DNA from: Agapetus fuscipes
Lineage: Eukaryota > Arthropoda > Insecta > Trichoptera > Glossosomatidae
Length of the DNA stretch: 64,000 nucleotides
Assembly: GCA_951799405.1 (NCBI GenBank)
Contig: OX637332.1
Coordinates: forward strand, 5,647,001 to 5,711,000
Direction: 5' to 3'
Shown: one piece after another, positions 23,553-34,364 of the stretch
Position numbering within the stretch: position 1 is the stretch's first letter
Layout of the letters: the number at the start of each line of letters is the position of its first letter
The notes under the pieces: generated by a model
Told to the model about the DNA's origin: nothing
The model's database searches: none
The model's input: only the letters and a program-made list of their open reading frames with translations
Translations under genes and position numbers: made by a program

Positions 23553-23818
23553 GGTATATAATCTATAATCTATAATCTAAGCTGCAAGGATATGTAAGCA
23601 TTTAAGGCTCATATGAAATGCATGCCCACAGACAGGCACATGTAGGTTCGCGCCTACACATTCTGCATGTGTGCATACAAATAAAGAAAACCTCACATGG
23701 ACATAAACCTTGCAACTCCTGCCGCCGTTCCCTGAACCGGGGTGGCATTGGCAAAAGTGAACCGATTTTTACAGCACGGGTGGTCAGCCTCGTACCAACC
23801 TATCAGTCAAGGAGCACA
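23553..23818 (-). mobile_element. Repeat A, full length
   Basis: Starts with (TCTATAA)n then TCTAAGCTGCAAGG and ends CCAACCTATCAGTCAAGGA. Confidence 0.9.
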
Positions 23819-24632
23819 AAAAATTATAAATGAAATACAGAAATTCATAATGAGACACATTACAAATTAAAATTAAAATAAAGTAAAATTAAAATTAAAC
23901 TTAATATTACACTTAGAATTAATGCCCTAGCCGCATATAACGGACATTTATTATAGAATTCTCACGTTTATTGCTTTTTCGGGTGTGAAAGAAATATAAA
24001 ACTACTAAATTTTAAGTGAATTCGGTTCGCAATTGCACGATTAGTTTTACTCGGTGCGGGGCTGAGCCGGTGCTGCGTCCCACGTCGCCATCGTGCCCTC
24101 CGCGATCTGTAAATAATAAAACAGCGGCAGAACAAGGGCTGTGTAGAGCGAAAGACTCTATGCGTGGGTTTTACGACACATCCGATGCAATAAATAATCA
24201 AAGAGATACATGCAAACACATTGGCGGAGCAATCAATATGAGGATGCGCGAGAGACAGGGGAAGCTGCAGTAAAAGTTTAATTTATTACCCAAACAAAGA
24301 GATGAAATAAGATTCAGACGTGTTAATACGTCCCCTCAGTGCTTCTTTGGCTTATTTGACATTTGATGCAAAGATGATTTCGACTGCTGCAAGGAAGATA
24401 GTACTAAGTCAAAAAAGATAGTTTTGCAGGAAAGCCAATTGAATGTCATTTATTCCATGGAGTTCAATGCATAAACTATTTTTTACATTAATTTTTAAAC
24501 GAATTTAAAAGAGATAGAGACACGGCTGTCATCTTGGAATGAAGGTAATGATTTGTTACCTTCAGAAATGGAAATAAGTCAAAATACTAAATTTCGGAGT
24601 TACTTCCTTCTTCCTTGGAGCAGTCGATGTGA
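23819..24632. other. Unrecognised, GC-richer in the middle
   Basis: 24020-24260 is GC-richer and single-copy (GGTGCGGGGCTGAGCCGG, TGCGTCCCACGTCGCCATCG), open on both strands, without a recognised domain. 24331-24370 resembles a MITE-1-related end (CAGTGCTTCTTTGGCTTAT). Confidence 0.35.
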
Positions 24633-24932
24633 TTCCTTGACTTATAAGTTGGTATGAGGCTGACCACCCATACTGTAAAAAAATGTTTCACTTTGCCAAT
24701 GTCACCCCTGTGTCAGGGAAGGACGGCAAAAGTTGTAGGGCTTATGTTCATTTGAGGCTTGGATTTTATATGTAAGTACACATTCAGCATTTGTAAGCGC
24801 GACCTACACGTGTTTGTTTGTGGGCATGCATTTGAGAGCTTTAAATGGATATATCCTTGCTACTTAGATTTTAGATGATGGTATGAGGCTGACCACCCAT
24901 GCTGTACAAAAATAGATCACTATGCCATTAAT
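24633..24932 (+). mobile_element. Repeat A, full copy plus start of another
   Basis: TTCCTTGACTTATAAGTTGG to GCTACTTAGATTTTAG, followed directly by a second 5' part (GGTATGAGGCTGACCACCCA) truncated after about 55 bp. Confidence 0.9.
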
Positions 24933-25837
24933 TGCTTTGGGGCGCATTTTCTCTAGAAACCAATGTGTACAAAGTCATAGCGAAAAGGCATTTTAGTTTA
25001 TTCTTCTACACCAAGAATTCACAAGTTTGACAAGCTTAAATATTTGGTATAAGATAGTTTATGCTTTCAAACAAATTACTAGAATACTCTAAGACAAATT
25101 TTGCGGCACATACCAGAAACGCGTTTACAAGGTTTCTAAACAAAATTTAAGTTAAAGTACGTGTAAGGTGATACAACTTTTTGGTAAGAATTAATAGTTA
25201 GATAATTTAAAAGAAAAAATACCGAGAACTTTGGATTAATGAATGCCAATAGATTTAGTTCAAATGTGTATAAGTCAAAATAAAACATGGAATAAACTGT
25301 GTACCTTACAGCATAAACAAAGGTAGTCACATTTAGTAAAATGTGCAGGAGACGAGTTTTAGTGAGAATGTGCACTTTTTTAAACCATCATAACTTCTAA
25401 ACAAGACGAGATATTTTTGATCTGTAAAAACTGTTTATCTTGTTTTATCAATATTTATTTAATGTGAAGTAATGTGAACAACGTTTGTGGAACTTCCGTG
25501 GTTTATGCTCGCACTTTTATGTGCATCCCATATTTATTACACTTGATATCTCAGTAACTATGAGTCCGAGGACTCCAATATTTTTACCCCTTATAGAACA
25601 GCTAATTATAGTAATTTCTGCATCATTAACTCAAAAACGCAAAAATGGACTTTCGTTGTTATGTCCTGTTTAATCAAACAACTTCTTTATTGTTAATTCA
25701 AATTCAAATAAAACACAAAACTTACACAATGGTAATTATTTTACTGCTGTATGAAGGGGGTTCGAATACATGCAAATGATTTTTCAACACGGTCATTTGT
25801 TCAAAATGGTACTAAGATTTCGTTCTAAGAATCCGTT
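24933..25837. other. Unrecognised AT-rich stretch
   Basis: No supported gene or repeat. Confidence 0.45.
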
Positions 25838-26095
25838 CTTCAGTGCTTGATTGGCTTATCTACTATTTGATTCAAACCTTTCAATGAAATTGTCATGAAA
25901 ATCACATTCTGAATAATCTGAGATAAGATAAAAATGTACAACACAATAATGTGAGAGTTGTTTTAAATATTTAAAAAATCAATATCTAGTATTTGTAAGA
26001 CACATTGGCAAAGGACACATTCAAACATTCCTCATGTGAAATTACCTCTGTTGACTGTTGGAGATAAGACAAAATAGGACTAAAGAGACGAATTT
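25838..26095 (+). mobile_element. MITE-1, diverged
   Basis: Shares AATGTGAGAGTTGTTTTAAA, GTAAGACACATTGGC and TCATGTGAAATTA with MITE-1. The terminal repeats are heavily altered. Confidence 0.65.
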
Positions 26096-26192
26096 AAATC
26101 TAAATCTAATCTGCAAATATACATATCATTTAAGATTCATATTAAACGCATTCCCACAAACAGACATGTATATTGTATAAGTCAACGAATCA
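26096..26192 (-). mobile_element. Repeat A, two ends joined
   Basis: The 3' part (AATCTAATCTGCAAATATAC to ACAGACATGTAT) jumps directly to the 5' end (TATAAGTCAACGAA), so the middle is deleted. Confidence 0.7.
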
Positions 26193-26215
26193 TTAACGTT
26201 TTTTTTTAAGTGAAT

Positions 26216-26392
26216 TAATTAATGTTGTTTCAAATTTCCGAAATAGCGAATGAATGGGATATCCATAGTCATAATAAAAGAAGAGCTTCAATGAAAAAGG
26301 TTATGACTCTGGATGAAATGAAAGAAGTATGTAAGGACCGAAAAAAATGACAGCTAATCTGTAATGTAGGCGGCTAAGGCCAAGAATCAATT

Positions 26393-26423
<31 letters not shown>

Positions 26424-27520
26424 TTCGTTAACGGCACATTGTGGCTTTTACATGTATACATAAATAGAAATAAAAAACATTACAAACATAATAGTATCAA
26501 AATAAAACAGATTACTACAAAATAAAGCTTACTACAAGATTACTACAGAATAAAAGTAGAAGATCTTTATGCAAAAAGTAAGAAGACGAAGAGAAAAACA
26601 TATGAGAGAAAAGATAGAAGAAAAACATAAGAGCAATGAGCATATAGCATATAGAGCAATAAGAGCATAATCAAGTAATAAATATTAAAACTTAGGTAAA
26701 ATAGAAGAAAGCACAGATGAGGGTAAACAAAAATTGAAATACACTGCAAAAAAGTTAACAAAATAAGTAGAAAAAAAAAAAAAAACAAAGATAAAACAAA
26801 AGACAAAAGCAAGGTCCTATATTAAAGTAACAAAAATATACTAGAAATTGGATAAAACTAGAGTAAAACAATAGTACAGTACAATATTATATGAGATGCA
26901 ACTCTACAATAATTATTATGCACTTATTGTGTACCATGGGAGTTGAAGTACTTGATTAAATTATATTTGTATCTATTAGGATTAGTATGAGTGTCAGAAT
27001 CTATTTCATTGTATATATTACCCAAACGTTGAATACGTATTAGTGGGCTGTAGAAGTGTGTAGATGTATGTGTGGATACAGTGCGATAAGGAACTAAATT
27101 GCGGGTAATAAATGAAGGGATGGAGAAATTCAATACGGAAAGTAGGATTGGTGAATCAAAAATTTTTACATTTTTATAGATGTTTTGTAGATTTTTTAGT
27201 GTTTTTTTTTGTTTGTTTGTATAACTGGATGTAATTAATTGCTTGTAGGTATTCCTTAACTTATAGGTTGGTATGAGGCTGACCACCCATACTTAAAAAA
27301 ATGGTTCACTTTACCAATGTCATCCCTGTTTCAGGGAAAGTCGGCAAGAGTTGCAGCCTTGCAGGGCTTATGTTTATTTGAGATTGGGTTTTATATTGTA
27401 CTTAGGTCCACATGCGGCATGTGTGAGTGCGAAATTATGCGTGTCTGCTTGTGGGAATACATTTAATATGAATTTTAAATGATAAATATCTTTGCAACTT
27501 AGACTTAGGTGTAGATTTGT
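26216..27520 (+). mobile_element. LINE-2 3' end with repeat A, split by a LINE
   Basis: 26216-26387 encodes ISEIANEWDIHSHNKRRASM, then a KKVMTLDEMKEVCKDRKK segment. After a foreign insert (26388-27166) the LINE-2 untranslated text resumes (GATGTTTTGTAGATTTTTTA, ACTGGATGTAATTAATTGCT) and runs into a full repeat A at 27252-27520. The copy at 40905-41500 shows the uninterrupted order. Confidence 0.8.
26388..27166 (-). mobile_element. 5'-truncated LINE inserted in LINE-2
   Basis: On the minus strand a frame (27286 to 26924) ends FYSPLIRIQRLGNIYNEIDS, then a short tail and a stop. This resembles the C-terminus of Jockey/CR1-type LINE proteins, although the clade is uncertain. A 3' untranslated region and a (TAAA)n tail at 26388-26426 follow. 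The LINE-2 text rejoins across it. Confidence 0.7.
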
Positions 27521-27810
27521 CAGAAAATTGTGAAAAAATTTTGGACAACCTTCTCTCAGTTTTGGATGCGCCCTTTGTTCCTGCTCGGGTTCCCGATAAA
27601 CCTTTTTCTTTCACGGACTCCGAGCTTGCTAATTTGTGACGCCGGCCCGAGTGCGGCTAAACAGTCGATATAAAGTGAGAACCACGCACGCCGAGGGACG
27701 AGACGCGCTCGTGAAGCCAGCGGACCTGTGAGGGAAGAGCCCCTGCATGACGTGTTAATTGAACACGGAAATAAATTGACTTTAGGGTCAATATTCTGAA
27801 TAATTGATAA

Positions 27811-28646
27811 GTCGCTCCCCCAGTTCTTGTTTGCCGTATAGACCAATTCTGTCAAATATGACTTTTTAATACAGTTGTCTTAAGAATCACATTGTACACA
27901 ATCTGAGCTAAGAAAAAACGTACAGCTCGATAATGTGAGAGTTGTTTTAAATTTAAAGAGAGCAAACAACTCACTGAGCCCAGAGCGATGGTTGACGTCT
28001 TTAGCTGCGTTATACGATCCAAATTAGAGTACGCTGTCGAGGTTTGGACTCCTTACCAGCGGAAGTACATAGATATGATAGAACAAGTTCAAAAAAAGTT
28101 TCTCAGGTATCTCCTCATGAGGCGGTGTGGAAGTTATCCACAATTCATGCATCATGAGGAGCTACTTCGGGAGACTGGATTTAGAAGCCTGGAAACGAGG
28201 CGCAACAGGTCCCTTATGGTGCTCACTCATAAAGTCATCAACGGCTTAATTTACAGTCCCACCCTGTTGGAGGGCTACAGGTTGTATGTGCCTGACGACT
28301 ACACCGGAGGTCGAGGACATGATCTATTTCATGTACCGAAAAGCCGTAGGTACTGATGTCGTGGCGCAACACCCTGTGACTCGGAGTATAAAGCTCTTAA
28401 ATAAGTCTAATATAGACATTTTTGAGTGTACTTTATTAACATTTAAAAATCTTGCGATAGAGTTCCTCCCAGCGTGTTGATAGCTGTGAGGGTGCACTGT
28501 AATAAGGGTGACCTGTTGTGCACAAAAAAAAAAAAAAAATCAAATTCCTGTTTTCATAAGACACATTGGCCCAGTACACATGCAAACATTGCTCATGTGA
28601 AATTAGCTTAATGGTTTATAAAGCAAACAAGAACTAAGGCAGCGAA
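27811..28646 (+). mobile_element. MITE-1 split by a LINE insertion
   Basis: Left half 27811-27955 (TCGCTCCCCCAGTTCTTG to GAGTTGTTTTAAAT) and right half 28542-28646 (CCTGTTTTCATAAGACAC to AACAAGAACTAAGGCAGCGA) match a whole MITE-1. Confidence 0.9.
27956..28541 (+). pseudogene. 5'-truncated Jockey/CR1-like LINE with poly(A)
   Basis: The frame at 27988-28356 encodes the thumb and C-terminal region after the RT catalytic domain: VIRSKLEYAVEVWTPYQRKY, then IDMIEQVQKKFLRYL, a hallmark block of Jockey- and CR1-group LINEs. A frameshift near 28345 moves the reading to a second frame (TDVVAQHPVTRSIKLLN to EFLPAC, stop at 28480). A tail of 15-16 A ends it at 28541. The catalytic YADD and the endonuclease are absent because of 5' truncation. 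It is nested in a MITE-1. It cannot retrotranspose. Confidence 0.9.
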
Positions 28647-28654
28647 GTGTCCAA

Positions 28655-28855
28655 ACCTCGGTCGGTAGGTCAATTTATTCCACGTTTGCGTTCTCCCCAC
28701 TTCAACTGAAAGTGGTTGTTGTGAGGCCGGCCTTCTTACCTATAAAAATAAATAGGTCCCGAAGTGACACATGCGACCCTTTCGGGGATAGCGCAGGCAA
28801 GAAGTTACACTATACGTGTAGCTTAGTTGTGTAGTTCACAAACACACGACTTCTA
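28655..28855 (+). mobile_element. SB1 SINE, 3' half
   Basis: CCCCACTTCAACTGAAAGTG to ACTATACGTGTAGCTTAGTT. The tRNA-like head is mostly gone (GGTAGGTCAATTTATTCC remains). Confidence 0.8.
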
Positions 28856-28899
28856 AGTACAGTTCGATTTCTACTGTGTGTGCCAGACACGATTTCTAA

Positions 28900-29098
28900 T
28901 CTAATCTTATCTAAGCTGCCAAGATATACTGTATTGGGGATTCACATTATACGAATTCGCGCTTGTACATGCCGCATGTGAAGCTACAACATAAAAAACC
29001 AAAATCTCAAATGAACACACACCCTGCGCCATTGGCAAAGTGAACCATTTTCTACAGCATGGGTGGTTAGCCGCATGTCAGCAGATCAGACATGAGTT
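28900..29098 (-). mobile_element. Repeat A, internal deletion
   Basis: (TCTAA)n end, CGCTTGTACATGCCGCATG, then a deletion of the GCCGACC box, then CATTGGCAAAGTGAACCA. Confidence 0.8.
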
Positions 29099-30019
29099 CC
29101 TTATTTCTTCTAAAATAAACAAATAAATATCTCCGAGAATAACTCATAAATAACTTTAAAAAAAAAAAACTGATTTACCCAACATTTTACATGCAATCTT
29201 CTGAAATGTTAGCATCAGTAACAGCAAAGGGTCTTTTTAGTTTATGTTCAACAAACAAAACATTTTTTATTAGTTCTTGTTGTTTAATCAAATTCGTAAT
29301 GAAAAGTAAGTATTACAATGGCTCAATCGAATTTAGGTTAGATTAACGGTCGTGAGAGAAATTTGCAATATTTCTTGAAATAAAATAAATAAAAAACCCA
29401 ATCTCAAATAAACATAAGCCCTGCAACTCTTGCCGACCTTCCCTGAAACAGGGGTGACATTGGCATCCTTACATAAACCTAAATAAAAAACCTATAACCT
29501 AAAAAACAAAAAAATTATAATAGTACACGATTCGATTCTTGTTTCCATTTGTAAAAAATTAACTTTTACAAAGTTAGGTACTGCTGACAAATCTTTTTTA
29601 TATAAATCATTTTGGTTGTGATTTATTTTTGACAATATTTCAGTTATGTTTGTGCAAAAATAATTACCTTGTTGCACTATGTAGATTGCTCTATAAGGTA
29701 CAACTTTTAATTCGACGTTTGTTTAGAACGTGACCAGAGTACGTATCATTACATAAACTTTATGGCAATCATAATTATTTTCTTGCCAAAATTAATTGCT
29801 TTTTAATTGCTGCAGATGCTGCGAAATTGCTCTCTACCACCAGATGCTTAAAATCTCTTAGACGGATCGAGTTACAAATAATCAAGTTCATGCACGTATA
29901 AACTAGAAGCGAGGCTTGATTTTTGCTGTCTGTCGTGAGAAATAAAATCAATAAAAGAAAACGCCATCTATGGATTTCATAATGAAACTTGGAGCAGTGT
30001 CTGAGTATTTGTCTTGTCT
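29099..30019. other. AT-rich stretch with a repeat A scrap
   Basis: 29386-29466 is a minus-strand repeat A fragment (CCCAATCTCAAATAAACATA to GGTGACATTGGC). No gene recognised elsewhere. Confidence 0.5.
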
Positions 30020-30280
30020 TGTCTTGTATCCTGCTGCTCTAGGGGTGGCCGGTACCTATCCACAAAAGCCTCCCCTTGACTCTGTCCTTGCATACTTCTT
30101 TCATCACTCTTTTTATGCACGCTCTTCTCTTGTTTCCACTCTGTAGATTCCATTCAATCTCAATCTCACTTATCTGATCAATCCATTCTTTACTAAGTCT
30201 TCTCCTTCTACGCTTACCTATTACATTCCCTTTATGCACTTTTTATGTCAGTCGGTCTTCATTCATCCTTTCCGGACAGT
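30020..30280 (-). pseudogene. LINE-1-related protein C-terminus
   Basis: Minus strand: ERMNEDRLT, a stop, then KVHKGNVIGKRRRRRLSKEW, IDQISEIEIEWNLQSGNKRR, ACIKRVMKEVCKDR, ending GTGHP. It parallels the LINE-1 end at 54964-55623 (DDRLTK, GRPRKVWSDQIEEI, RGSGHP) but is a distinct subfamily. Confidence 0.8.
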
Positions 30281-30430
30281 TTCGCGCATTGCTCCGATGG
30301 GCAAAGGCTAGCGTTGTTTTTAGTGCAGCAGATCCTGTAAGAAGATCGCAGCGAATAGCCAACCGCTGATAATGCCCATCGGAGCAATGGGGGAAACTGT
30401 CCGGAAAGAATCAACCAGACCACGGCTACA
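30262..30430. mobile_element. Second inverted pair of PLE-type arms
   Basis: 30262-30303 (TTTCCGGACAGTTTCGCGCA, TTGCTCCGATGGGC) is inverted at 30373-30412 (GCCCATCGGAGCAA, GAAACTGTCCGGAAAG). The right arm continues AACCAGACCACGGCTACA, matching the outer text of the pair at 545-985. Confidence 0.6.
30363..30408 (+). ncRNA. Hammerhead-like motif, G8 mutated
   Basis: CTGATAA (30366-30372) has A for G8. Stem II is CCCAT/ATGGG; GAAA is at 30393-30396, then ACTGT and C30401. Stem I is CCG/CGG or longer. Same family as 882-929. The inverted partner at 30268-30315 has lost the core. Confidence 0.45.
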
Positions 30431-30439
30431 TAGCCCGAA

Positions 30440-30560
30440 AAAAGTGTTTGTTGATTTTTTCTTAGCTCAAACTGTGTAGAATGTGATTCTAAAGACAATT
30501 TCATTGAAAGGTCATCTTTGAATCAAGGAATGACGGAAGGACGGTGCTTGAGTGCAAAAA
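30440..30560 (-). mobile_element. MITE-1-related end
   Basis: TTTCTTAGCTCAAACTGTGT and AGAATGTGATTCTAAAGACA match the MITE-1 left half in reverse. Confidence 0.55.
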
Positions 30561-30837
30561 AAGTACAAGTAGGTAGGTGTACGTCTTCAAAACACCGCAT
30601 AGCACATATTTTAACCTTGGCATCTCGGTTCATAATATTAAAGCAGACAAATGAGAACATCTCTTAGCGGAACACGGTTTCATGCAAAGCAGAACACAGC
30701 TGAAAAAATGTGTTTTTATCTCCGTGAGCCGTTCACTGGAGGAAGCGTAAAAATGTCATTGCGACTGGCTTTGTTCTTATTGTGTGAAGCAGGGGTGTGC
30801 AATTTAGTTGAAGGTTAAAAAAAAAAAAAAAATTAGG
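30561..30837. other. Unrecognised
   Basis: Nothing supported; a poly(A) run at 30817-30832. Confidence 0.4.
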
Positions 30838-31085
30838 CTGAGTTCTTTGGTGAGCGCTGTTTTTGTGTGTCTCACACCTCAAGAGCCCTCTGCGAGCTTG
30901 GTCCTCACTGTAAAAAAGCACCAATTCTCAAGCAAGACCCAGTTGCTGTAAGGCTGGATGGACCTCTTGATGAACGGTCTTTGGTAAAGGTTTATGAGTT
31001 TTTCAACAGTTAAGGGGGGCAGCCTTACGCCAACCACTTAAATCTATAATCTTAAACGAAAAATCATTTCTGACACCCTCAGTGG
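30838..31085 (-). mobile_element. SB2 tail and body next to SB1 scrap
   Basis: GGTGAGCGCTGTTTTTGTGT to GTTTATGAGTTTTTCAACAG is SB2. It then changes abruptly to SB1 text (GCCTTACGCCAACCACTT; TTCTGACACCCTCAGTGGG). Confidence 0.8.
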
Positions 31086-31103
31086 GATTGAACATCCTTA
31101 TGC

Positions 31104-31352
31104 CATCTAAATCTCTAATTCTAAATCTAAGCTGCAAAGATATGTATCATTTAAGATTCACATTAAACGCATTCCCACAAGCAGACATGTATAAGTTCGC
31201 GCTAACACATGCCGCATGTGGGTTTACAATATAAAAACCCAATCTCAAATGAACATAAGCCCAGCAACTCTTGCCGACCTTCCCTGAAACAGGGGTGACA
31301 TTGGCAAAGTGAACCATTTTTTACAGTATGGATGGTCAGCCTCATACCAACA
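31104..31352 (-). mobile_element. Repeat A, near full length
   Basis: CTAAGCTGCAAAGATATGTA to GGTCAGCCTCATACCAAC; only the 5' TTGACTTATAGG box is missing. Confidence 0.9.
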
Positions 31353-31439
31353 CATGCTTTAAGAAAACCTAAGCTATCTGTAGTGGGAGACGGAGTATCT
31401 GGGCCGTTGAGCTAATATGTAAGTAGTCAAGCGGTCGTG

Positions 31440-31544
31440 GTGTAAAGTTAACTCTGTGAACGAACCAAATGTGAACAGAATCTCAATTTTTTAAAACTAA
31501 ATTAACCTTTTTATCGATTAAATTGAGCCCGTAAATCGTGCCAA
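31440..31544 (+). mobile_element. LTR-2, 3' part
   Basis: AAATTAACC, TTAAATTGA and CCTGTAAATCGT-like words match the end of the LTR at 61696-62051. It ends just before ATAT at 31545. Confidence 0.55.
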
Positions 31545-32204
31545 TATGATAAAAAAGTTGTGTTACTGAAAACAATATGCAGCTTGGTAATGAGATACTT
31601 TAAAGTGGGTGCTGGTCTACGGATTGCTGTCTTAAGACCCCTGGCAAAAGGTAAAGGATCCTGCTTGCGGCTCGGTGGTAATAAAAGTTCCGACGCTACT
31701 CTACCTTTTTTTTTCTCCTTCCACAGATTTGTCGAGCAGGGGCCTGCCACCCTTCCTGGCGTAAAACGAAGAATAGGGAAGAACGCGAAGAAGAGGAAAG
31801 AGAACAAGGAGTAGGGAAGAACGCAAAGCAGGGGGAATAGAACGAGGAATAGGCAAGAACACAAAGAAGGGGGAAGAGAACGAGGAATAGGGTAGAAAAG
31901 CAGAGAAAATGGGAAGGCGAGAGTGAATCTGAAGCTCATCCTGGTGAGATGATACCAATTAGAATGTAATTAGATTTTGCACTTAGACTGATTTTAGCAA
32001 TCTGTTTAAATGCACAAGTTCATTCTAATGCAATGAATTATGCTTAAACATAAAACGAGATGACAAACAATAAGTTATTACTGAAATTTTAATTGTGAAA
32101 ACATATTTAGGTGATAATTTTTAGAGCACTGTTTTGTGAGAGGTATTATCCAGAGCACTTATTTTATATGTAAGTATACAATATAAGATTAATGATAATA
32201 TTAG
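31545..32204. other. Purine-rich minisatellite and flanks
   Basis: 31765-31905 holds about four imperfect units of roughly 39 bp (core GAACGAGGAATAGGGAAGAA, then CGCAAAGAAGGGGGAA). Just upstream, at 31707-31728, a polypyrimidine run ends in CCACAG, like a 3' splice site, but no exon is recognised. The reverse frames there are low-complexity. Confidence 0.6.
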
Positions 32205-32395
32205 GATGATTTATTTGATGAGCGCTGTTTTTGAGTGAATCATACCTCAAGACCGTTCTGCAAGCTTGGCTGTAATTTTTCAACTAAAGTGGTTAGCGTC
32301 AGGTCAGTCCCATTAGTTGCTAGAATAAATAGGTTCCATTCACCACATACGACCCCTTCGGGGAAAATGCGACAAAAAGTTATAGGACTGTTCTG
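32205..32395. mobile_element. SB2 tail (minus) abutting SB1 3' part (plus)
   Basis: TTATTTGATGAGCGCTGTTT to GCAAGCTTGG reads as reversed SB2 tail. From 32280 CAACTAAAGTGGTTAGCG to AAAGTTATAG is SB1 forward. Confidence 0.7.
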
Positions 32396-32789
32396 TATAT
32401 AAATCATATTGAATCGTGAATGAAAAAAAAATATTCATATCAGAATTGAAACATCAATTTTATTTTAAATAAAATGAATTTTCACTGTGTGAATACACAA
32501 ACCCTACAAAACCTATTATTTTATTTATTTAAAATAATGGAGTTCTACAAAGTTTTCGCTAAGACATTTCATAAATTGACTCCTCTTTCGTTTAGGTTAT
32601 TTTTTGGTTAATAAACGTTTAGGGGAATAATTACTTTAGATTAATAATTAACAGCTTAAGGGTTTGTGTATTGGCATTGTGCAGATAAATTTAATATTAA
32701 GAATGTAAAAATAAAATACATTTTTTTTCGTCACGGGTTGAAATCGTGAAGCAAAACTTTTGTGTTTTATTTTTACATTATTAGACATA
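32396..32789. other. AT-rich, nothing recognised
   Basis: No supported feature. Confidence 0.45.
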
Positions 32790-33299
32790 GGGCCTGTTGC
32801 ACCAACCTCCAATCAATATGGAGTTGACACATCAAATTTGATCGCTTATTTCTGGTAAGAACCTCTGTTACATATTTCTCGGAAGTGGGTAATAATATGA
32901 TGGAATTTGAACAGGAAAGATGATGTACATAAGCTGATTTACGTAGGTACATGCAACAACATTTTTAATCATATTTTTTTAAAATTTCAATTGGATAGAA
33001 ACGGAGTTTTAATTCACTCCCATAATATTACAATTCAATAACACATAACATTGCAATTCTGTAACAATTCTGCTCCTGAAGATGCCTCATTAGGCGAAAA
33101 TGTTTGAGCAAAAGAAATAAATAAATAAGTGAATTAAAGCTCCGTTTTTATCCAGTTGAATTTTTAACTACAGGTAATACAAATGGACTTTCAATGTCCA
33201 AATAGATTAACACTTAAAAATATGTAATTTTTTAATGTGTTGGGAGAAATCACACTTATCTTTGATTTTAGTCTGATTGGAGTTTGGTGCAAGAGGCCC
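32790..33299. mobile_element. TIR DNA element (GGGCC ends) hosting a PLE piece
   Basis: TIRs of about 26 bp: GGGCCTGTTGCACCAACCTC at the left, GGGCCTCTTGCACCAAACTC reversed at the right, flanked by TA on both sides. The inside (about 32990-33200) carries PLE-type terminal text with a hammerhead motif, itself flanked by a further inverted repeat (ACGGAGTTTTAATTCACT against AGTGAATTAAAGCTCCGT). No transposase. Confidence 0.75.
33071..33110 (+). ncRNA. Hammerhead ribozyme-like motif with intact core
   Basis: Stem I TGCTC (33071-33075) with GAGCA (33106-33110), perfect. CTGAAGA 33076-33082, one extra T, stem II GCCT/AGGC with a CATT loop, GAAA 33096-33099. Stem III AATGTT pairs with itself through G-U wobbles in a dimer. 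T33105 is the predicted cleavage base. Downstream AAGTGAATTAAA and AATGGACTTTCAATG match the PLE arms at 58371 and 44700. Confidence 0.7.
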
Positions 33300-33554
33300 T
33301 AAGAATCAGTTCAACTTAATAATAATTCAGATGATGATGACGATGCTTGTGATGTTGATCATCACACTTTCTTCCTTCACTGCACTATTTTCCACACAGA
33401 GAGTATACATAATAATATGCTGTCTTCGCATTCGCATATTGGGTAAGCAGCAGACATACCTGGGAAATCACAAACTGAAAGAGGCAGTGCTGGAAAACTG
33501 AAACGATCATCTAAAAATATTTAAAAAATCAGATTTCAATCCAGAAGCTTAAAT
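33300..33554. other. Unrecognised
   Basis: Nothing supported. Confidence 0.4.
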
Positions 33555-33680
33555 ATCTTTCATCTCTCTCTTCTTCTTTCCCTTTGCCTTATCCCATCGT
33601 TTGAGGTCGGCCCCTCCTTGTTCGAAGACGCCAAACTTTTCTATCCTGGCTCATCTCCTCTGTCACGTTGTACCTAACCT
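33555..33680 (-). pseudogene. LINE C-terminal scrap
   Basis: Minus strand: VTEEMSQDRKVWRLRTRRGR, then PQT. It resembles the end of RTE-like LINE proteins. Confidence 0.55.
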
Positions 33681-33789
33681 AAATATCTTTCATAATGTAT
33701 TTTTTTAAGGAATCCTGTACGGGAGACTCCCTTGATATCATAGACATTCTTTAGGTCTATGACACTATTTGTAATACCGGAGAGGGGCT

Positions 33790-33905
33790 GATGATGTGGC
33801 GGATGATATCTTGATCCTTTGTAGTAAGGCTGCTCGCTGCGTAGTGTTGTGTTGTGTGTTGCGTTGGCTTTGTTTTGAGACACTGAAAGGAAGTGGCGAT
33901 TGATA
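33790..33905 (-). pseudogene. LINE C-terminal scrap, same family as 15895
   Basis: Minus strand: INRHFLSVSQNKANATHNTT, then LRSEQPY. The first part matches 16030-16080 almost residue for residue. Confidence 0.75.
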
Positions 33906-33984
33906 GATCAGCGCAGGCCACTTTCTGTCAAAATATCAACAAAATAGCCATAGACAGTTTGAATATAATATTAATTAATTATTC

Positions 33985-34235
33985 TTGACCACAAGGTTAG
34001 CATGAAGCTGGCTCTCTATGCTGTACTAACTAAGTACACTTTTACTATTGACAGACAGATTTTAGGGAAAGGCAGTAGGAGTTGTGAGATTTATGTTCAT
34101 GAGAGGTTTCGTTTATTGCGTTCGCACACAGGCAGCAGTTTAAACGCGAACTAGCATGCGCCTGCTTGTGGGCGTGCATTAAATATGAGCCTCACATCTT
34201 TATATCTTTTTGAAACTTATATTAAAGATTTTAGA
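33985..34235 (+). mobile_element. Repeat A, old copy
   Basis: TTAGCATGAAGCTGGC, GAAAGGCAGTAGGAGTTG, TGTTCATGAGAGGTTTCG and GCCTGCTTGTGGGCGTGC are recognisable. Confidence 0.65.
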
Positions 34236-34364
34236 AAGTTCCAATGGAATTTGAATATTACAAGTGTAGATCCCGAGGGGAAACGTAAGACATCTATGTG
34301 ACTAATGAAGATCTTAGTATCCAAAAAGAATAACTTTAAAATACTCAGACCGCATTTATATTTT

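Noticed and set aside
26388..26426. (TTTA)n as an independent microsatellite
   Set aside because: It is the 3' tail of the LINE inserted on the minus strand.
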